A model generated the notes under the pieces. That model ran no database searches and had not been told where the DNA came from. It worked only from the letters and a program-made list of their open reading frames with translations. The position numbers were made by a program, and so were the translations under genes. Positions 1 to 12,491 of a stretch of 64,000 nucleotides of DNA are shown here, piece after piece; within the stretch, counting starts at the first letter, position 1, and every line of letters begins with the position of its first letter. This stretch comes from Hemibagrus wyckioides (lineage: Eukaryota > Chordata > Actinopteri > Siluriformes > Bagridae). The DNA lies in contig NC_080720.1 in the NCBI RefSeq assembly GCF_019097595.1, positions 24,526,352 to 24,590,351 of the forward strand, in the 5' to 3' direction.

Positions 1-43
1 GCTTCACTCTACTATGACTATGAACACAAGTGAAGGAGGAGCC

Positions 44-123
44 ACTGACCTCTATTATGGTCAGAGGGTTTAGTCCCAGTTTTTTCACTGGGACTAAACC
101 CTCTGACCATAATAGAGGTCAGT
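44..123. repeat. Perfect 37-bp inverted repeat with 6-base loop
   Basis: Bases 44-80 are repeated in exact reverse complement at 87-123, separated by TTTTTC. The arms begin ACTGACCTCTATTATGG. The rest of 1-850 does not continue the symmetry, so this is a local hairpin and not the end of a transposon. It resembles the other tight hairpins at 34506-34610 and 58572-58692. Confidence 0.9.
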
Positions 124-189
124 TCCAAAGCTGTGTTCCAGAATATTTGGAAATTTAATCCTGCCAAACAAGATCCATTAGATCCATTC

Positions 190-850
190 TTAAAAACTTG
201 AAACAATATTCAGACCTATACAAATTTACAGATGGTGATGCATGTATTGTCCTAAGTAGGTGTCTGCCTGATACTCTGTCTGGAGCCTTAACTAAAAAAA
301 GTGAAAAACAAAACTGGAGAGGGGAAAAAAAAAAATCAGGCGTTGCTTAACTGGGATAAAACAGCTGAAAAGGTTGAACACCTAATGGTCTTTTCAGAAC
401 AATTATTGAGGGCATTTAAAACATTCAGTGGAAACTCCAATATTACTCAGGATGATGTCAGCTTTAAATCCTCGTTAATTAACAAGTGCGACCCACTCAC
501 CTGTCCTGTTGTGGCAGTGCACATTACACATTTCTCTGAAGACAATTACATTATTGCAAAAATTACAGTTTTACAACAGCAATGCAAACTCAAAGAAATC
601 ACATCCTGTGTCAGCAGCAGGTGTTAAAAAGCACTACAGGAATTGATACTGCAAAGTATCCTGGAAATATGAGGGCCATGCTAGTGGGGAAAGAGAAGAA
701 GGTCTGCCTTCTTTTAACTCTGATAACCTTAGAATTTAGTGATAAAGTCATGGTAAAGAATTACCAACATAAGGTCCATGGTCCACTAACTGGGTGAGAC
801 CATACACAGTGTTTGACAAATGTGGAGATTCAATTTATAAGCACTGCCAC
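190..850 (+). pseudogene. Possible retroelement relic, unidentified
   Basis: This stretch has longer open segments than its surroundings (for example 301-627 and 582-797), but frames change repeatedly and no catalytic motif is visible. A piece near 745-775 reads VMVKNYQHKVHGPL, which resembles the tail of retroviral integrases, and the part near 235-300 faintly resembles gag. The family is not established and it could be chance. Confidence 0.2.
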
Positions 851-1840
851 AAAACCAGCACATAATCTGTTAAGAAACGGTTCCACACTGATCAATTAAT
901 ACCATAAAAAATTCTGATGGCAACCTTATGGAGCCAAGTATGTGTTTGTAATGTTTTTTTTTTTTAGAGGTTATTGATGTTTGTGGACAGTGTACTTTGA
1001 GCTACTTGGACTAGGAATATCTATTTGGATTAGAGTTATTGCCTATTCTGGTTGGATTTGAGATGTAATATTTAAAATTCTGTTTGTGTAGGGATTTTCT
1101 TCTTTTGTCATTACACTATGCTATGGTGTATGTATGTTGAGATGTCAAATTGCAGATAATTTGATGATCAATGTAGGACATTCATGCTGGCACTGACAGT
1201 TCCCGAATGTCTTCTGAATATTTCTGAGTGATAACTCAAGTGTACACACCTGACATGTCTGTGATTGTCTGGCTGCCCGAATCTACAATCTGGGCTAGCC
1301 ACAGCCCAGGTCAGCTCCTTCGTACCATATTGTGTATTTTCTTACAATTGCTGATGGTGGTGTAGCAAATGGATCCACAAAAGTCCAAACTAATCTGACT
1401 TAAGACATTTGCCAAAAATTAAACCTCATATTGATGACTTTATTTATTTATGAAAGCTGGGGCCACTGCTAGCAAATGTTTACCACTGACACACAGCCAA
1501 TATGATTTTCACTTACTGAGGTTAAACCCATTCAGTTCAATGGACTATTCAAAAAAAAAATTCAATTCAATTAACCAGGTAAAAGTTTTTATTAAAAATC
1601 ATTTACTACTGTAACAAAATTTAAAAAGTAATAGGCCAACTGACTATGCTGCATGACAGATTGAATGTTAAAAATATATTTTTAAAATACCACACGCTTT
1701 TCTATATTAAATAATGTAATTAATAATAGTCTATATTAAAAAAGAAAATCAGTAAATAAAATCTCTCAACTACACATCACTTTTATAGATCATATAAAAA
1801 GAATTATTCTATGGCAAAAAATGTCCTTGCAAGCTTACTA
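851..1840. other. No recognisable feature
   Basis: AT-rich sequence with no coding, RNA or repeat signature recognised. By gene order it should be part of the second intron of the stk11ip-like gene; exon 3 was looked for and not seen. Confidence 0.5.
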
Positions 1841-1849
1841 ATCCCATAC

Positions 1850-2227
1850 CTTGAGCGAGATGGTCTTCTGTAGCATGTCAAAGAGGAACTGCACCTGGAG
1901 CAGTGTGGTGGTATCAGCTGGGTGTGATGGTAGAGCCAGGAAGCTGTGCTGATGTGTGCACGAAAGCAGGTACTGTTCAAAGAGTTGTGTCAAATGCTGT
2001 ACGCAAGTCACCTGCAAAGTCAGAGTGCTTGAGCCATCCAACACAGATTCGCCTAAGATAAAAATAATAATAATAATAATAAGACAGAAAAAAAGGTGTA
2101 AAACACGTAGTGGACAAAATATACATTATCTTCAGTGGAAGTGCTCAAAGAGGACAGTACCATTATTCCGCAACAGTGTGGCAAGGCTCTGCACAAGAGT
2201 GGACTGGCAGTCCTGGGTAGCAGACAT
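1850..2227 (-). CDS. stk11ip: STK11-interacting protein, first two coding exons
   Basis: Coding exon 1 starts with ATG at 2227 and runs to 2161, reading MSATQDCQSTLVQSLATLLR and on to NNG, followed by a GT donor at 2160-2159. A 108-bp intron ends in TTAG, and exon 2 runs 2052-1850 to a GTATGG donor. The split glycine codon keeps frame, giving 90 residues. Exon 2 contains FLALPSHPADTTTLLQVQFL, which matches the conserved start of STK11IP (LIP1), the protein that binds the LKB1 kinase and carries leucine-rich repeats further on. Only the N-terminus is in the window; the rest lies left of base 1 or is lost. It has the same strand as inha, as in mammals. The identification comes from the motif and the synteny; no search was run. 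Confidence 0.85.
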
Positions 2228-2639
2228 CCTGAAGGAACTGAACATTAAAATCAATTGTGTAGAAAATACACATCGCAATTATTCGGAGATATGATAGATG
2301 GAGTGCAATTCCACTAGGTTGGTGGTTAGTTTTTGCTCAGTACTAGAAGAATTTAATAAATAATTTATTTATTATTATTAATTATTAATTGTATTAATTT
2401 AAATTTAGTAATTAATAATTTAAAATTTTGATTTGAGAAAGCAATTGCTTCTTCACTGTTTCATATAGATTGTTTGGATTAAAATAATTTTACAATTAAA
2501 ATTTAGCGCTACGTATAAACAACAAATAAATATGTAGCCTAAATAAATACGCCTATCTAGACTACACATCACCTAGCTTACTGCTTAGCAATTTACACGT
2601 AAATCAAACTTTCTCTCGCACATGTTCCTTTTCTGAAAT

Positions 2640-2960
2640 GAAAACGCTGGTTACCTTCAATGTCAACAAAGGTCTGCTGATACAACGAAATCAAATACGA
2701 GACGAGACACACTACAGTGTAAGAAACGTTGCTCTTGTTACGCTACTTTCGGCAACCTTTAACATTATTGACACATTATTTGACGCTTACTTGCTTCCCA
2801 TCACGTGAGCAGCACGCTAAGTACGGTGGCCTGGACATCCCAAACTGACTTGATGTGTCGAATTTATGGGCTGCGACAGCAGAGACGCGACAGTGTAGGC
2901 GCTGCGCGTAAGAAGAACGGAGACCATTGTGCTTTCACACCGGCAGCGACTACATCGTGC
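2640..2960 (-). promoter_or_regulatory. Probable stk11ip promoter / 5' UTR region
   Basis: This block is markedly richer in CpG than the AT-rich flanks (for example GCGACAGTGTAGGCGCTGCG near 2886-2908) and lies just upstream of the stk11ip start. On the minus strand a GAAG|GTAACC junction near 2655 could be the donor of a 5' untranslated exon. No TATA box or start site is assigned. Inference from composition and position only. Confidence 0.35.
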
Positions 2961-3062
2961 ATCTTTAAATGCGCATAATTTTAAATGCAAACAGTGTTAA
3001 AGTTGATGCAGCTTGTAGGAAAAAACTCTTTAAGACGTTTAACTATTGATGTAATTTATATA

Positions 3063-3865
3063 GACTATATTGCCAAAAGTTTTGGGACGTCTGCCTTTAC
3101 ATGCACATGAATTTTAATGATTCTTAATCCATAAGGTTTAACATGGATTTGGCGTGCCCTTTGCAACTATAACAGCTTCAACTCTTCTGGGAAGGCTTTC
3201 CACAAGGTATAGGAGTGTGTTTATGGGAATTTTTGACTATTCCTCTAGAAGCGCATTTGTGAGGTCAGGCATGGATGTTGGACGTGAAGGCCTGGCTCGC
3301 AGTCTCTACTCTATTTCATTCCAAAGCATTCTATCGGGTTGAGGTGCAGGCCTGTAAAGTTCCTCCAAACCAAACTCACTCATCCATGTCTTTATGGACC
3401 TTGCATTGTGCACTGGTGTGCAGTCATGATGCAAAAGGAAGGGGCCATCCCCAAACTGTTCCCACAAAGTCTAAACCTTGAAAAACAACTCCACACCATA
3501 ATTCCTTCTCCACCAAACTTTACACTTGGCAAAATGCAGTCAGGCAAGTACCGTTCTCTTAGCAACTGCCAAACCAAGACTTGTCTATCAGATTGCCAGG
3601 CAGAGGAGCGTGATTTGTCACTCCAGAGAACACGTCTCCACTGCTCTAGATTCCAGTGGTAGACTTATTGCACAGGTGGCAACCTATCACGGTACCACAC
3701 TTGAATTCACTGTGCTCCTGAAAGCGTCCCATTCTTTTACAAATGTATGCAGAAACAGTGCACGCCTAGGTGCCTTTAGTTTAAACACCTGTGGACATGG
3801 AAATGATTGGAACACCTAAATTCAATGACTTGGAGGTGTGTCCCAAAGTTTTTGGCAATATTGTG
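3063..3865 (-). mobile_element. Internally deleted Tc1-like element (family CACTATATTGCC)
   Basis: The left end ACTATATTGCCAAAAG follows TA at 3061-3062; the right end reads TTTGGCAATATTGTG. Inside is a decayed minus-strand transposase matching the intact copy at 57048-58295 but about 450 bp shorter, so the middle is lost. It is the oldest-looking copy of this family in the window. Confidence 0.8.
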
Positions 3866-3965
3866 TGACTATGATTTTATCCACATTGTTTTTTCTAAGT
3901 GCTAGTAGTTAACAGAAAAGAAGACCATCTCACTTTATCTGTTGCTAAGGTATAGAAGAAGGTTT

Positions 3966-4366
3966 CTTATGTTTTTTTCTTACAGGTGCATGTTTTGGTG
4001 AGATGAAGAGTTTTGTTTCATTTTTGTGAACTGCTGATAATATTTCTCCTAAATTCAAAATATAACTATTGTTATTTAGAGTGTATATTTAAAGGAAAGG
4101 ACAACACATAAAAATAACCCAAGATCATGCAGTATTTGCAGAGCTTTAATAACTCAAAACAAAATGCAAATAATTTGTAAACAAATTGTGTTAATGCTTT
4201 GGCTAAATAACATTAACTTTATACCACTCTTTTTGCAAAAAAGCAAACAGCTCAGCTTTGCTTGATGGTTTGTGACCATCCATCTTCCTCTTGATGACAT
4301 TCCAGAGGTTTTCAATAGGGTTCAAATCTGGAGATTGGGCAGTGGTCTCTTATTTTTTTCCAGAGC
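3966..4366. mobile_element. Fragment of Tc1-like element (family CAGCTCTGGAAAAAA)
   Basis: The sequence matches the element at 13345-14670 without the 785-bp insertion found there. Around 4066 it reads AATATAACTATTGTTATTTA, the unfilled form of that insertion site. The right end is TTTTTTTCCAGAGCT; the left terminal repeat is missing. Confidence 0.75.
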
Positions 4367-4379
4367 TATATAAAAAAAC

Positions 4380-5470
4380 TGAATTTCTTCATACATTTCC
4401 TTGTTCAAATGAGGTCTGGACAATTTTTTTTTCTCCCAAATATTTTTTCTGTTAATTTGGCCTTGTTTGTTTGTTTGTTTGTTTAAACCTTTTGTAATTA
4501 GAAATTATATTATTATATAAAGAAGATTTTCATTTATTCCTTTCATTTGTTCCATTCTATGGTATTCTAAGTCCATGTAGGGTGCAACATTTTGTGCTTA
4601 ACTAGAAGTACTGTTTGTATGTGGTGTGTGATCTGCATAATACGGTAGTGTGCTTATAATGAAGAGGTGACATGGTTTGGTGACAAGGGGAGGAAATTAA
4701 AACTCCTGCTTTACTTTGTTAAAGTAAATTGTGTTATTAGAGACAAAGGTGAAATGAAGGGTTTGGGGTAGAATTGAAGGTTTAGGACTTTAAAATGGAA
4801 ATTACGTCTTTCATCCAGTTGTCAGTTGTTGTTTTTTTCTTAAAGGGTGAATATGAAAGAACCCAATGCACATGGGCAGCACGTTGGATAAAATATGAAA
4901 ACTTAAACCATAGAGGTTATCAAACCTTAATCCACTAAGCAATTTATACTAGGTTCTCACCTTTTATGCCTTTGCTTAATCCATTTAAAAAGTATTAGAA
5001 TACACAATGTATTTAAAATAATTTTATGCTTTGGGCAGCATAAAATGATGTCACTTCTCTCCAGGTGCATATCTTGGAATGTGTTTTTCCAAGAACCTAA
5101 AAGAGCAAGTTTACTAGTCAAAAATGAAAAAAACATAAGTAATATAAATTAATCAATAAAGCTATGATCATAAAGTCAGGGTTGAAAAATTATTGTCGCA
5201 TGATGTTTCTGAGCTGCTTTGAGTCACTTTGACACTTTGCTTTGATTTCTTTTTTTTACTTTCCTTTTTTAGAATAATTTACCATCGAAGTATGAGCATA
5301 AACAGGTCCCTGTCATGAGTTTGACTATGTTGGGTGCAGGTGAGTGTTCATGTGAACTGTTAGCCGACAGACAGAGCTTTTGTGGGTTTAGTTGAGTCGT
5401 CTCGTTGTGATTTGTAATCTCTATATAATCGCTTGCTGTTAACTTATAATCCTATATAAATGTAGCGTAG
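4380..5470. other. No recognisable gene
   Basis: AT-rich sequence with a short GTTT repeat near 4466-4485. No exon, RNA or known repeat recognised. Confidence 0.5.
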
Positions 5471-5478
5471 AACCCACA

Positions 5479-5670
5479 ATGTTCATATGCAAGCAATGTG
5501 GCATCTCTGTGGAGACATTATATGCCTTTGTTAATCATGCAAAAGGGCACATAAACATGGCGTACTTCAGGCTTTTGTGTACAGTTTCTGAATGTCCATG
5601 CACATTTCAAAGCCTCTCTGCAAGATTTAATTCGGACCACTGATTAGACTATGGAGTTTACGATTTAAAA
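5479..5670 (+). pseudogene. C2H2 zinc-finger exon with an in-frame stop
   Basis: From ATG 5479 the frame encodes 54 residues with two closely spaced zinc-finger-like motifs: CKQCGISVETLYAFVNHAKG followed by H, then CTVSECPCTF and a terminal FNSDH. TGA at 5641-5643 stops it, but the same frame continues LDYGVYDLK to a good donor, AAAA|GTAAGC, at 5670. This looks like the first exon of one of the multicopy teleost paired-finger genes, disabled by one stop. It could instead be a genuine very short peptide. The family assignment is by appearance only. Confidence 0.5.
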
Positions 5671-6159
5671 GTAAGCATACCTATTTTAAACAGTGCGCAA
5701 GAATATTGCGAAATTTCAAAATCCTAGGGAGTATGCTAGCTGAAAACCATCAAGTAATGCAAGCCTATTTGAGTGCTGGCTCCATCTTTCCCCCAAATGT
5801 GCAAGTAGGTGAAGCAGATAAGTTTCACAGTATATAACATAGTGTATACAACACCTGCATTCAAGCAGCTGTAAGGATGTAAGGCCTTCTTGACACCACA
5901 TTTGCAACACTAACTGCTACATACAAAAGAACCACATCAATGTCAATGGTTGTTGTGGTAGATCACACTAATGAGTATTGGGTCTGCGCTGTCTGCAACA
6001 AGAGTCAAATCCTGAATATTTGTGTGTAAACGCAGAGAATCTAGCTGACTATTACCCTCTGCCAGTGTACAAATGCTTTAATGCTAATTTTGTTGCACTT
6101 CACCACTTTGTCTTAGGTAAAAAGGTAAAAGATGGAAGTAACATGAAGAAATCACATTG

Positions 6160-6306
6160 CTGTTTATACCACTCTTTTTTTGCTAAAAAGCAAACAGTTC
6201 AGCTTTGCGTGATGGTTTGTGACCATCCATCTTCCTCTTTTCAATTTTCTGTAGGGTTCAAATCTGGAGATTGGGCAGTGGTCTATTATTTTTTTCCAGA
6301 GCTATA
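6160..6306. mobile_element. Short fragment of Tc1-like element (CAGCTCTGG family)
   Basis: The block from TTTATACCACTCTTTTTTTG to TTTTTTCCAGAGCTATA repeats the right-hand part of 13345-14670, with a small internal deletion. Confidence 0.75.
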
Positions 6307-6316
6307 TATATATTAA

Positions 6317-6617
6317 ATTTCATATAAAAACGGCGGCAAACTTCGGCTCTTCCTCGTCTTCAATCCGCAGACCGCAGCGTCGAAGAGTGAGGATCAGAGG
6401 ACAAGTGAGTGTGTGTGTGTGTTATCAGGAAGACTCATATTTGGCTTGTTCAGTACTCAATTGTTATACACGTCTATGCAATACAGTGGAATGCTGCAAT
6501 AAGTTTACCATCCTACCCTGTTAGTCAAACCTTTATTTTATTTATTTATTTTTTACTATTATACCCTCATTGGGGGCTGAGCCCCACTTAAATGAAAATT
6601 CTAGAATCGCCCCTGGA
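6317..6617 (-). mobile_element. hAT-type element fragment
   Basis: On the minus strand the end reads CAGGGGCGATTCTAGAATTT, closely similar to the left terminus of the hAT element at 34029 (CAGGGGCGTTTCTAGGATTT). It also carries GGGGCTCAGCCCC just inside. The other end is not defined, so this is a truncated relative. Confidence 0.5.
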
Positions 6618-7224
6618 CGCCACGGCAATTGATACTAATCAACCGTTAAATAACAAAGTAAAAAAGAAATTAGGCTACAGTATTTCACACCTCACAAGGA
6701 ATAGTCCATTTTATTACGGTTACTTTTCTCAAAAAAGACATTCTTGTTGAAGTATGCAGCAAAACCGCAATCTCCGGAGGACGCAGCATCCGAAATGAGA
6801 CAATGCGAATATAGAAACAATGTATATGGGCGGGTCACTGCCTCTGACTACTCCAATTATCCAATCAAAGGACGGGAAATTGCTTACATGTCATATGCCT
6901 GCTAGATGGCCCCAGTGATGCCAACTCGAAATCTGACTGGTTAATGGAACAGTTTCATTGCCACTTATTTTAAGCTACGGGCGCCTGCACTATTGATTAC
7001 TATTGATACTGAAGGCCTTACGGCCGGGCAACACATGATGTCAGCCACTAGCTGAAATATGATTGGATAAATACTCTTATCATAAATATACACTACTGGA
7101 AGCAGTGCAACCGAGAGAAAAGCTATGAAATGTAGATAATAGACTATTGGGAATAATTTAATATACATTCATGGAAAAATATATTAAATATATTAAAATG
7201 CAAGTCAGTGATTCAGATCACTGC

Positions 7225-7267
7225 TGTTTAGGCCAGCAGAGAAGGCCTTGCTGGCCCTGATGGTCCA
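7225..7267. mobile_element. Terminal repeat of another hAT-like family
   Basis: GGCCAGCAGAGAAGGCCTTG and the following bases up to CCACCACTG resemble a terminal inverted repeat widespread in fish hAT elements (reverse strand CAGTGGTGGACC). No partner end was located. Confidence 0.35.
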
Positions 7268-7462
7268 CCACTGCTGAAACGTCTATTTCCCGCATATATT
7301 TGAGCGCTGTTAAGCCGATTCTTAAACATTAAATTAAATTAAAATGCTAACATTGTCTTCTATGATGTGTAAAATAAACATCTCTGTTAAAATGTCAGAA
7401 TATTTAGTTTATTGTTTCATGAGCTCTTAAGATGTTTACATTTTCATTTGTTAATACAGTTA

Positions 7463-7800
7463 AAGAAGTTCATCCAAAAATTTAACTTGTTTCATTTGCT
7501 TATCCTTATGCTGTTCCAAACACAAAAGACTTTTGTTCATCACAAATGAAAATATTTTTAATCTCCTCATTTTTGTTCATCCTCTGATAGTCCACTCAAC
7601 CAAAATATTCCAGTTCAGAAAGTGTATAAAGACAAAGTAATCCATAAGATTTACCAGTTAGGTGTCTTAAACCTCTCAAATCATATGGATTACTTTTATG
7701 CACTTGACACTAAAGACTTTGGTTGACTGGATAGATAAAAATTCAAGAGAGAATATTCTTGAGAATCTTGAGAGTGAGTAAATGATGAAATTTTTTTATT
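7463..7800. mobile_element. Teleost interspersed MITE-like repeat
   Basis: The left end AAAGAAGTTCATCCAAAAAT and the right part GAGTGAGTAAATGATGAAAT resemble a very common cyprinid-type non-autonomous repeat. The right terminus is cut off. Assigned from recalled appearance. Confidence 0.4.
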
Positions 7801-8324
7801 TTTTGTCTTAACACATCAAATGATCTATATAATTCTATATCTATACTATGTGAAGGTTCATTGTGAGGATAAACCCAGACAACAGCAAGTGCTCCACAAA
7901 GTTCCAAGTCAGCAAAAGAAGTGGGAATATGATGCAAAGAAAGAACTCTGGCCTGTATCCTCATGTGTCCTCCTTCATTAATTGGATTTCAGCTGGCAAA
8001 ACTATTAAGCTACTAAAAACAAATACTTTCTATTCAGGCAAGTTTTTTTTTATTGGGAATTTTTTAGGATTGTTCTTACGACTTAATTTGTTCTTTATCA
8101 TTTTCAAAAGGCTGTTACTACAGGTTTCCACCTTTCATTGTCGTTATACACAACACTGTATAAAAGTTATTTAAGGTCTAGCATTAAAGTAGACGCTTGA
8201 TAAGGGGATAATAATTAATCAGTAAATTCCAGTCCAGATGGTCCAGTCCATAATATGCACTTTTCTTGAAGGTGAATGAATTTAAACCCACCCCCATTTC
8301 TGCTACTTAGACCACATCTGTGTT

Positions 8325-8990
8325 ATACTAATTCCAGCATACAGACCGCCCCTCAGACACTCTAAACTGGTTCTGAAACAGGTGAAAACTTGGCCAGCAA
8401 GAACCAGCTCTGGTCTTCAGGACTGTTTTGAGTGCACTGACTGGCACATGTTCAGAAAAGCCGATTTTATCCACATGGAGGAGTACATGGCATCAGTGGC
8501 CAGCTACACTGGCAAGTGCACTGATCGTCTTCAAGACCATCACCACATGCTCCAACCAGAAGCCGTGGATGACCGCAAAGGTGCATGCGCTGCTGAAGAC
8601 TAAAGATTCCGTCTTCAGAGCAAGGGACAAGACGGCCTTAAGAACAGCAAGGGCCAAACTGTCCCAAGACATCAGAGATGCAAAGCTTGCACACATCCAG
8701 AGAACCCACGGCCACTTCCAGGACACCCAGAACATGTGGCCGGGCATACGGGCGATCACAAACTACAACTTCCCCTGCATGTGACTGTGACGCCTCCCTC
8801 CCAGATGCACTGAATGACTTCTACGCTAGGATTGAGCCACAGAACAACATAGCAACAAGGAAGACCATCCCTCCTCCCAACCACAAAGTGCTCTGTCTAA
8901 TCAGGGCTAATGTGAGGAGAACTCTATGCAGTTAACCCATGGAAATCTGCTGGACCAGACAACATTCCTGGCACCGTGCTCAGGGAGCAC
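8325..8990 (+). pseudogene. LINE ORF2 fragment
   Basis: Three frames together read a typical non-LTR retrotransposon pol segment between the endonuclease and the reverse transcriptase: [20 protein letters not shown] near 8415-8450, then [20 protein letters not shown] and [17 protein letters not shown] at 8560-8700, and [20 protein letters not shown] near 8770-8830. This is typical of fish L2/Rex-type elements. Frameshifts and missing ends make it dead. The final part ([15 protein letters not shown], ~8925-8970) is the start of the polymerase domain. Confidence 0.75.
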
Positions 8991-9059
8991 ATTTTTTATG
9001 AGACACTGGAAGACTGAGGGGGCACTAGAGAGCCCATATGGTATGACAAGGTACTCATA

Positions 9060-9640
9060 GTGGCTAGTGGTGGTACTGAAAGCCATCTTGTATCAGCAGC
9101 TGGTTTTATGCACTGCAGAGGTCCAGCTTTGTGAAGTACTGTGGTGTTCTTTGCTGCACAAGGGCTAAGGGGACTAGTTTAAGGGTATAGGGTTGCTTAA
9201 CTGCCCTGGTTGAGACCCCAGTGAACAATACATAATCAATATTTGGCTTTTTCAGCAACAAAGAAAAAGCATTCTTATGCAAAGAATATGGAGTGCCAGA
9301 CATAGATTTGTTGGATGGCCTTTTTAATATATTCCTGTATAGCTTTTTTGCATGACTAACAAGGGGTAAATCTGGCCATGGTGTGGCAGCACGCTGATGC
9401 AAGCATAGAGTTGATGTGGAGGCAGTCCACTGACCTTTGCCTTACTGAACACCTACATTACGTCCTTGTACTCAGGGAGGTATGTGAACGTTTGGCTGTG
9501 GCTCAGGTCTTCACTGGAGGTGTGTAGGGGACAATAGCCAATGTGGTGGACAGCTTGACTACAGTAGAAACAACGGTCCTCCCTCTGACACCTCTGTCTC
9601 TCAGCAGCATTTTGCAGCTATGCTGGTCTTTGGCGCCACC
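9060..9640 (-). pseudogene. Ty3/gypsy gag-pol relic
   Basis: Read on the minus strand, 9572-9531 encodes CFYCSQAVHHIGYC, a perfect CX2CX4HX4C gag zinc knuckle. About 50 codons later comes VFSKAKVSGLPPHQLYA, the motif that opens gypsy reverse transcriptase, and further on YTLKLVPLALVQQRTPQYFT followed by KLDL, the fingers/palm start with its first catalytic aspartate region. The aspartic protease is missing between gag and RT, and stops and frameshifts are frequent. No LTR was seen nearby. Confidence 0.65.
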
Positions 9641-12490
9641 CTCTCAGCATGCGGATGCATTTGGCTCAACAGTAGGTGGTTGAGACAAATGATGAGGCCA
9701 ATCAGTGTGTGCAGTGTGAGCCGCTCGTTGTGTCTTGCAAGCACTACGAGCACCTAGGACCACACACCATACAGCTGACTCAAGCGACGTCATTCCAGCT
9801 GCCCCCTGTGATTATGGTTTGGAATCCTAACAAATACTTTTCCGCTCTGTGTGTAACTTGGTACAGTGCGACAAGTAAGCCAAAAAATATTTTATCTAAT
9901 GCTAATCTCCCAACACTTTGCTATATCTAACTCCAACTCCACATTGACCTGACTAGCTCAGTTAAGCAAGACTCAAACTAAAGAAGGCATATCTACAGAC
10001 TGGATTAATGCAGATACAAGGTTTATTCCAAACAGCGCTGGATACAAGAATTGGGATGAACATCCCAACAATCTCTAAAATCTAGAAAATCTATCTATTG
10101 TCCTTTTATCCTTTTCTCATGATAACCTAAACCAAAACCCCTCTGCTGAAAGGCCCCACCTGTTTTTCTCTTTAGAAGTTTTCCAGACACCATTATATTT
10201 TACTCTTTTATTAGTGGGGTTTTTTCCAGTTTACTTTTGCCAAACAGGCTCATTCTAGCATGGAAGACATCATGGGTAAGTTATTCTGCTTAACTTATAC
10301 TGCTCTTCCTTCTGCTTTTTAATTTTATATTTACAGCTATTTTATTAATCTTTAATTTACAGCTATTACATATATATATATATATGCACAAATATTCCCT
10401 AGCTTTAGACCACACTCAGTTGAATTACATTCAGTTCTCCCTTGAAGTGCTTCAATGCAACATAAATTTTCTTATGGCTCAGTATTAGTTTTCACAAGGT
10501 ACCAGCATTTTTCAGATGGCCTTGACCTCAGCCTCAACTCCAAATGTGCTAAAGTTGATGCAGCTGTTCAAGTTCCATCTACTTGTAAAGAGGCTTGTCA
10601 GACTAAGGCTGCTAAAACTGTTACTACCAATACATAGGCCGCTCAAAGCTTGTACAAGGTTAATAAACACACCCAAACTTCATGTTCCACTTGTCCTGTT
10701 AAGCCTTATATTGTTAAAACATTAAACAGAGGTGGTCATGAAACAAAGGTGCTGTCACTCATGTTGTCTTATATTTTTATATTTATATTTATATTTTCAC
10801 ACAAACACAAGCAAAATACATTTCAGATCTTAAAAATACTCCCACAGAAGCCACTCACTACACTTTTCCATCTGGGGAATGGTCAAAATCCTGTTGAAAC
10901 AGCGCTGTGAACTGCTTATAAAAGTCGCATACATAAGTGCACTTCTCCCAGATGAGCAAAGCCAAGTCCAATGTGAAATGTCTGCAGAGATACCTGAGGA
11001 TGGCACAGCAACACCTGGCACAGGCCTACTAGAACTGATATGAAAGGTAAATAATATATAACACAAATTACAATTACTATTATGTTGGCTTGAAACCTTA
11101 TCAGTTGCTCTAACATTTTCACAGGTCACAATTCTTGATGTAGAGCCACTAAATTATAGCAGGACTGTAGATCCACAGTGCTCTTAAAGGAGCTACATCT
11201 CTTCAAACTAAATGAATTACACAACAACCATTGTCTTTTTTTCTTATTGCATATTTAATATGGATGGTTTGATAAAGCAGAAGAAATATGAGAAGCAGGG
11301 AATGAATATTTGATTTATTATTATACATAGATATTATATACTACAGACATGGACATTTGATTGATTATTATACATGGATATTATTTAATAACTACTATAC
11401 AATCATGTTATACTATATTTTCTACAGGAGAACAACTGACTAAAATTGACAAATTAATTTTGAACCCAGCAGGATGGGTATAAGTATTGTGCCATACTGC
11501 AGTAATTAAATAAAGTTTGCTAAGAAGTAGGTAGGATTGAAAGTACAATTTTTTTTTTTTCAAATCAGTAATTGAGGAATTGAGGAATTTTATATATAAT
11601 AGCAACACCTTAGCAACCAACTGGAATGTCAGAACATCCACCTAGCAACACCCAACTGGGTTAGCCAAGCAACAACCTAACCAGTGTTATTAATTGATCT
11701 AACATTTGAATAAGGTGACTGTATGTTGCTGAATGATATTACTGTAATTGTTGAACTGGACTGTTATAAAGAAACCTGCCAGATGCTTGAATACGTACAC
11801 ATACTGTCTATGTTTGTGTTGTATATTGAAAACATTGAACCAGCTGTTACCTTTTAATAAATTTGTAGTATATTTTTTGGTAACATTTAGGTCTTTTGTT
11901 AAGATTTTTTAAGGAGTAGGATTCATAATTCAGTTAGTTGGAGAAAATTTATAATATTCAGCACAGAGCAAGCAAATCGTTTGTAAACTGAACCTGCAAC
12001 CTTTTGTACATGATAAATTGGTATTTTGAAATGTGCCTCATTTATTAGGTACTAGACATGTCTTTAAGTGAAAGTTTTGTGGGGGGTCGTTTGTTTTTCC
12101 TTAGTTGTAATATGGTAAAATATCAGTTTCAGTAACATTTAGAAGCGTCCATCACATTGCTGCATTTTGTAGCCTTTGTTTATTCTTACTAAAATGTGTG
12201 CATTTGCATATTGTAATGAGTTTGATTTTGTCTCATAATAAATAATAGTTTAAATGATTGACTTAATCTAGTCATTGTAGCGAATAAAGGAACAACCCGA
12301 TTTCCAAATCATTAAATGACAATCTAACAGCCATGACAATCTAACTCCTTTTTCAAGCAGGCTACAAACAAACAAAAACTGAAAGTAGGTAAACAGCAGC
12401 CTTAAATAGTATCTGAAGGCTAGATACTAATGCATCTATATTATCTATAAGCTTTTCAAAAGTTCAACTGCTTGAACCTGCACTAAATAC
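9641..12490. other. Intergenic region, nothing firmly identified
   Basis: Contains short unassigned open frames (9676-9930, 10455-10637, minus 10830-11129) without known motifs and a short TA repeat at ~10370-10385. The distal part, just below 12490, should include the inha 3' UTR; minus-strand AATAAA occurs near 12041 and 12178 but the true poly(A) site cannot be chosen. Confidence 0.4.
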
Positions 12491-12491
12491 A

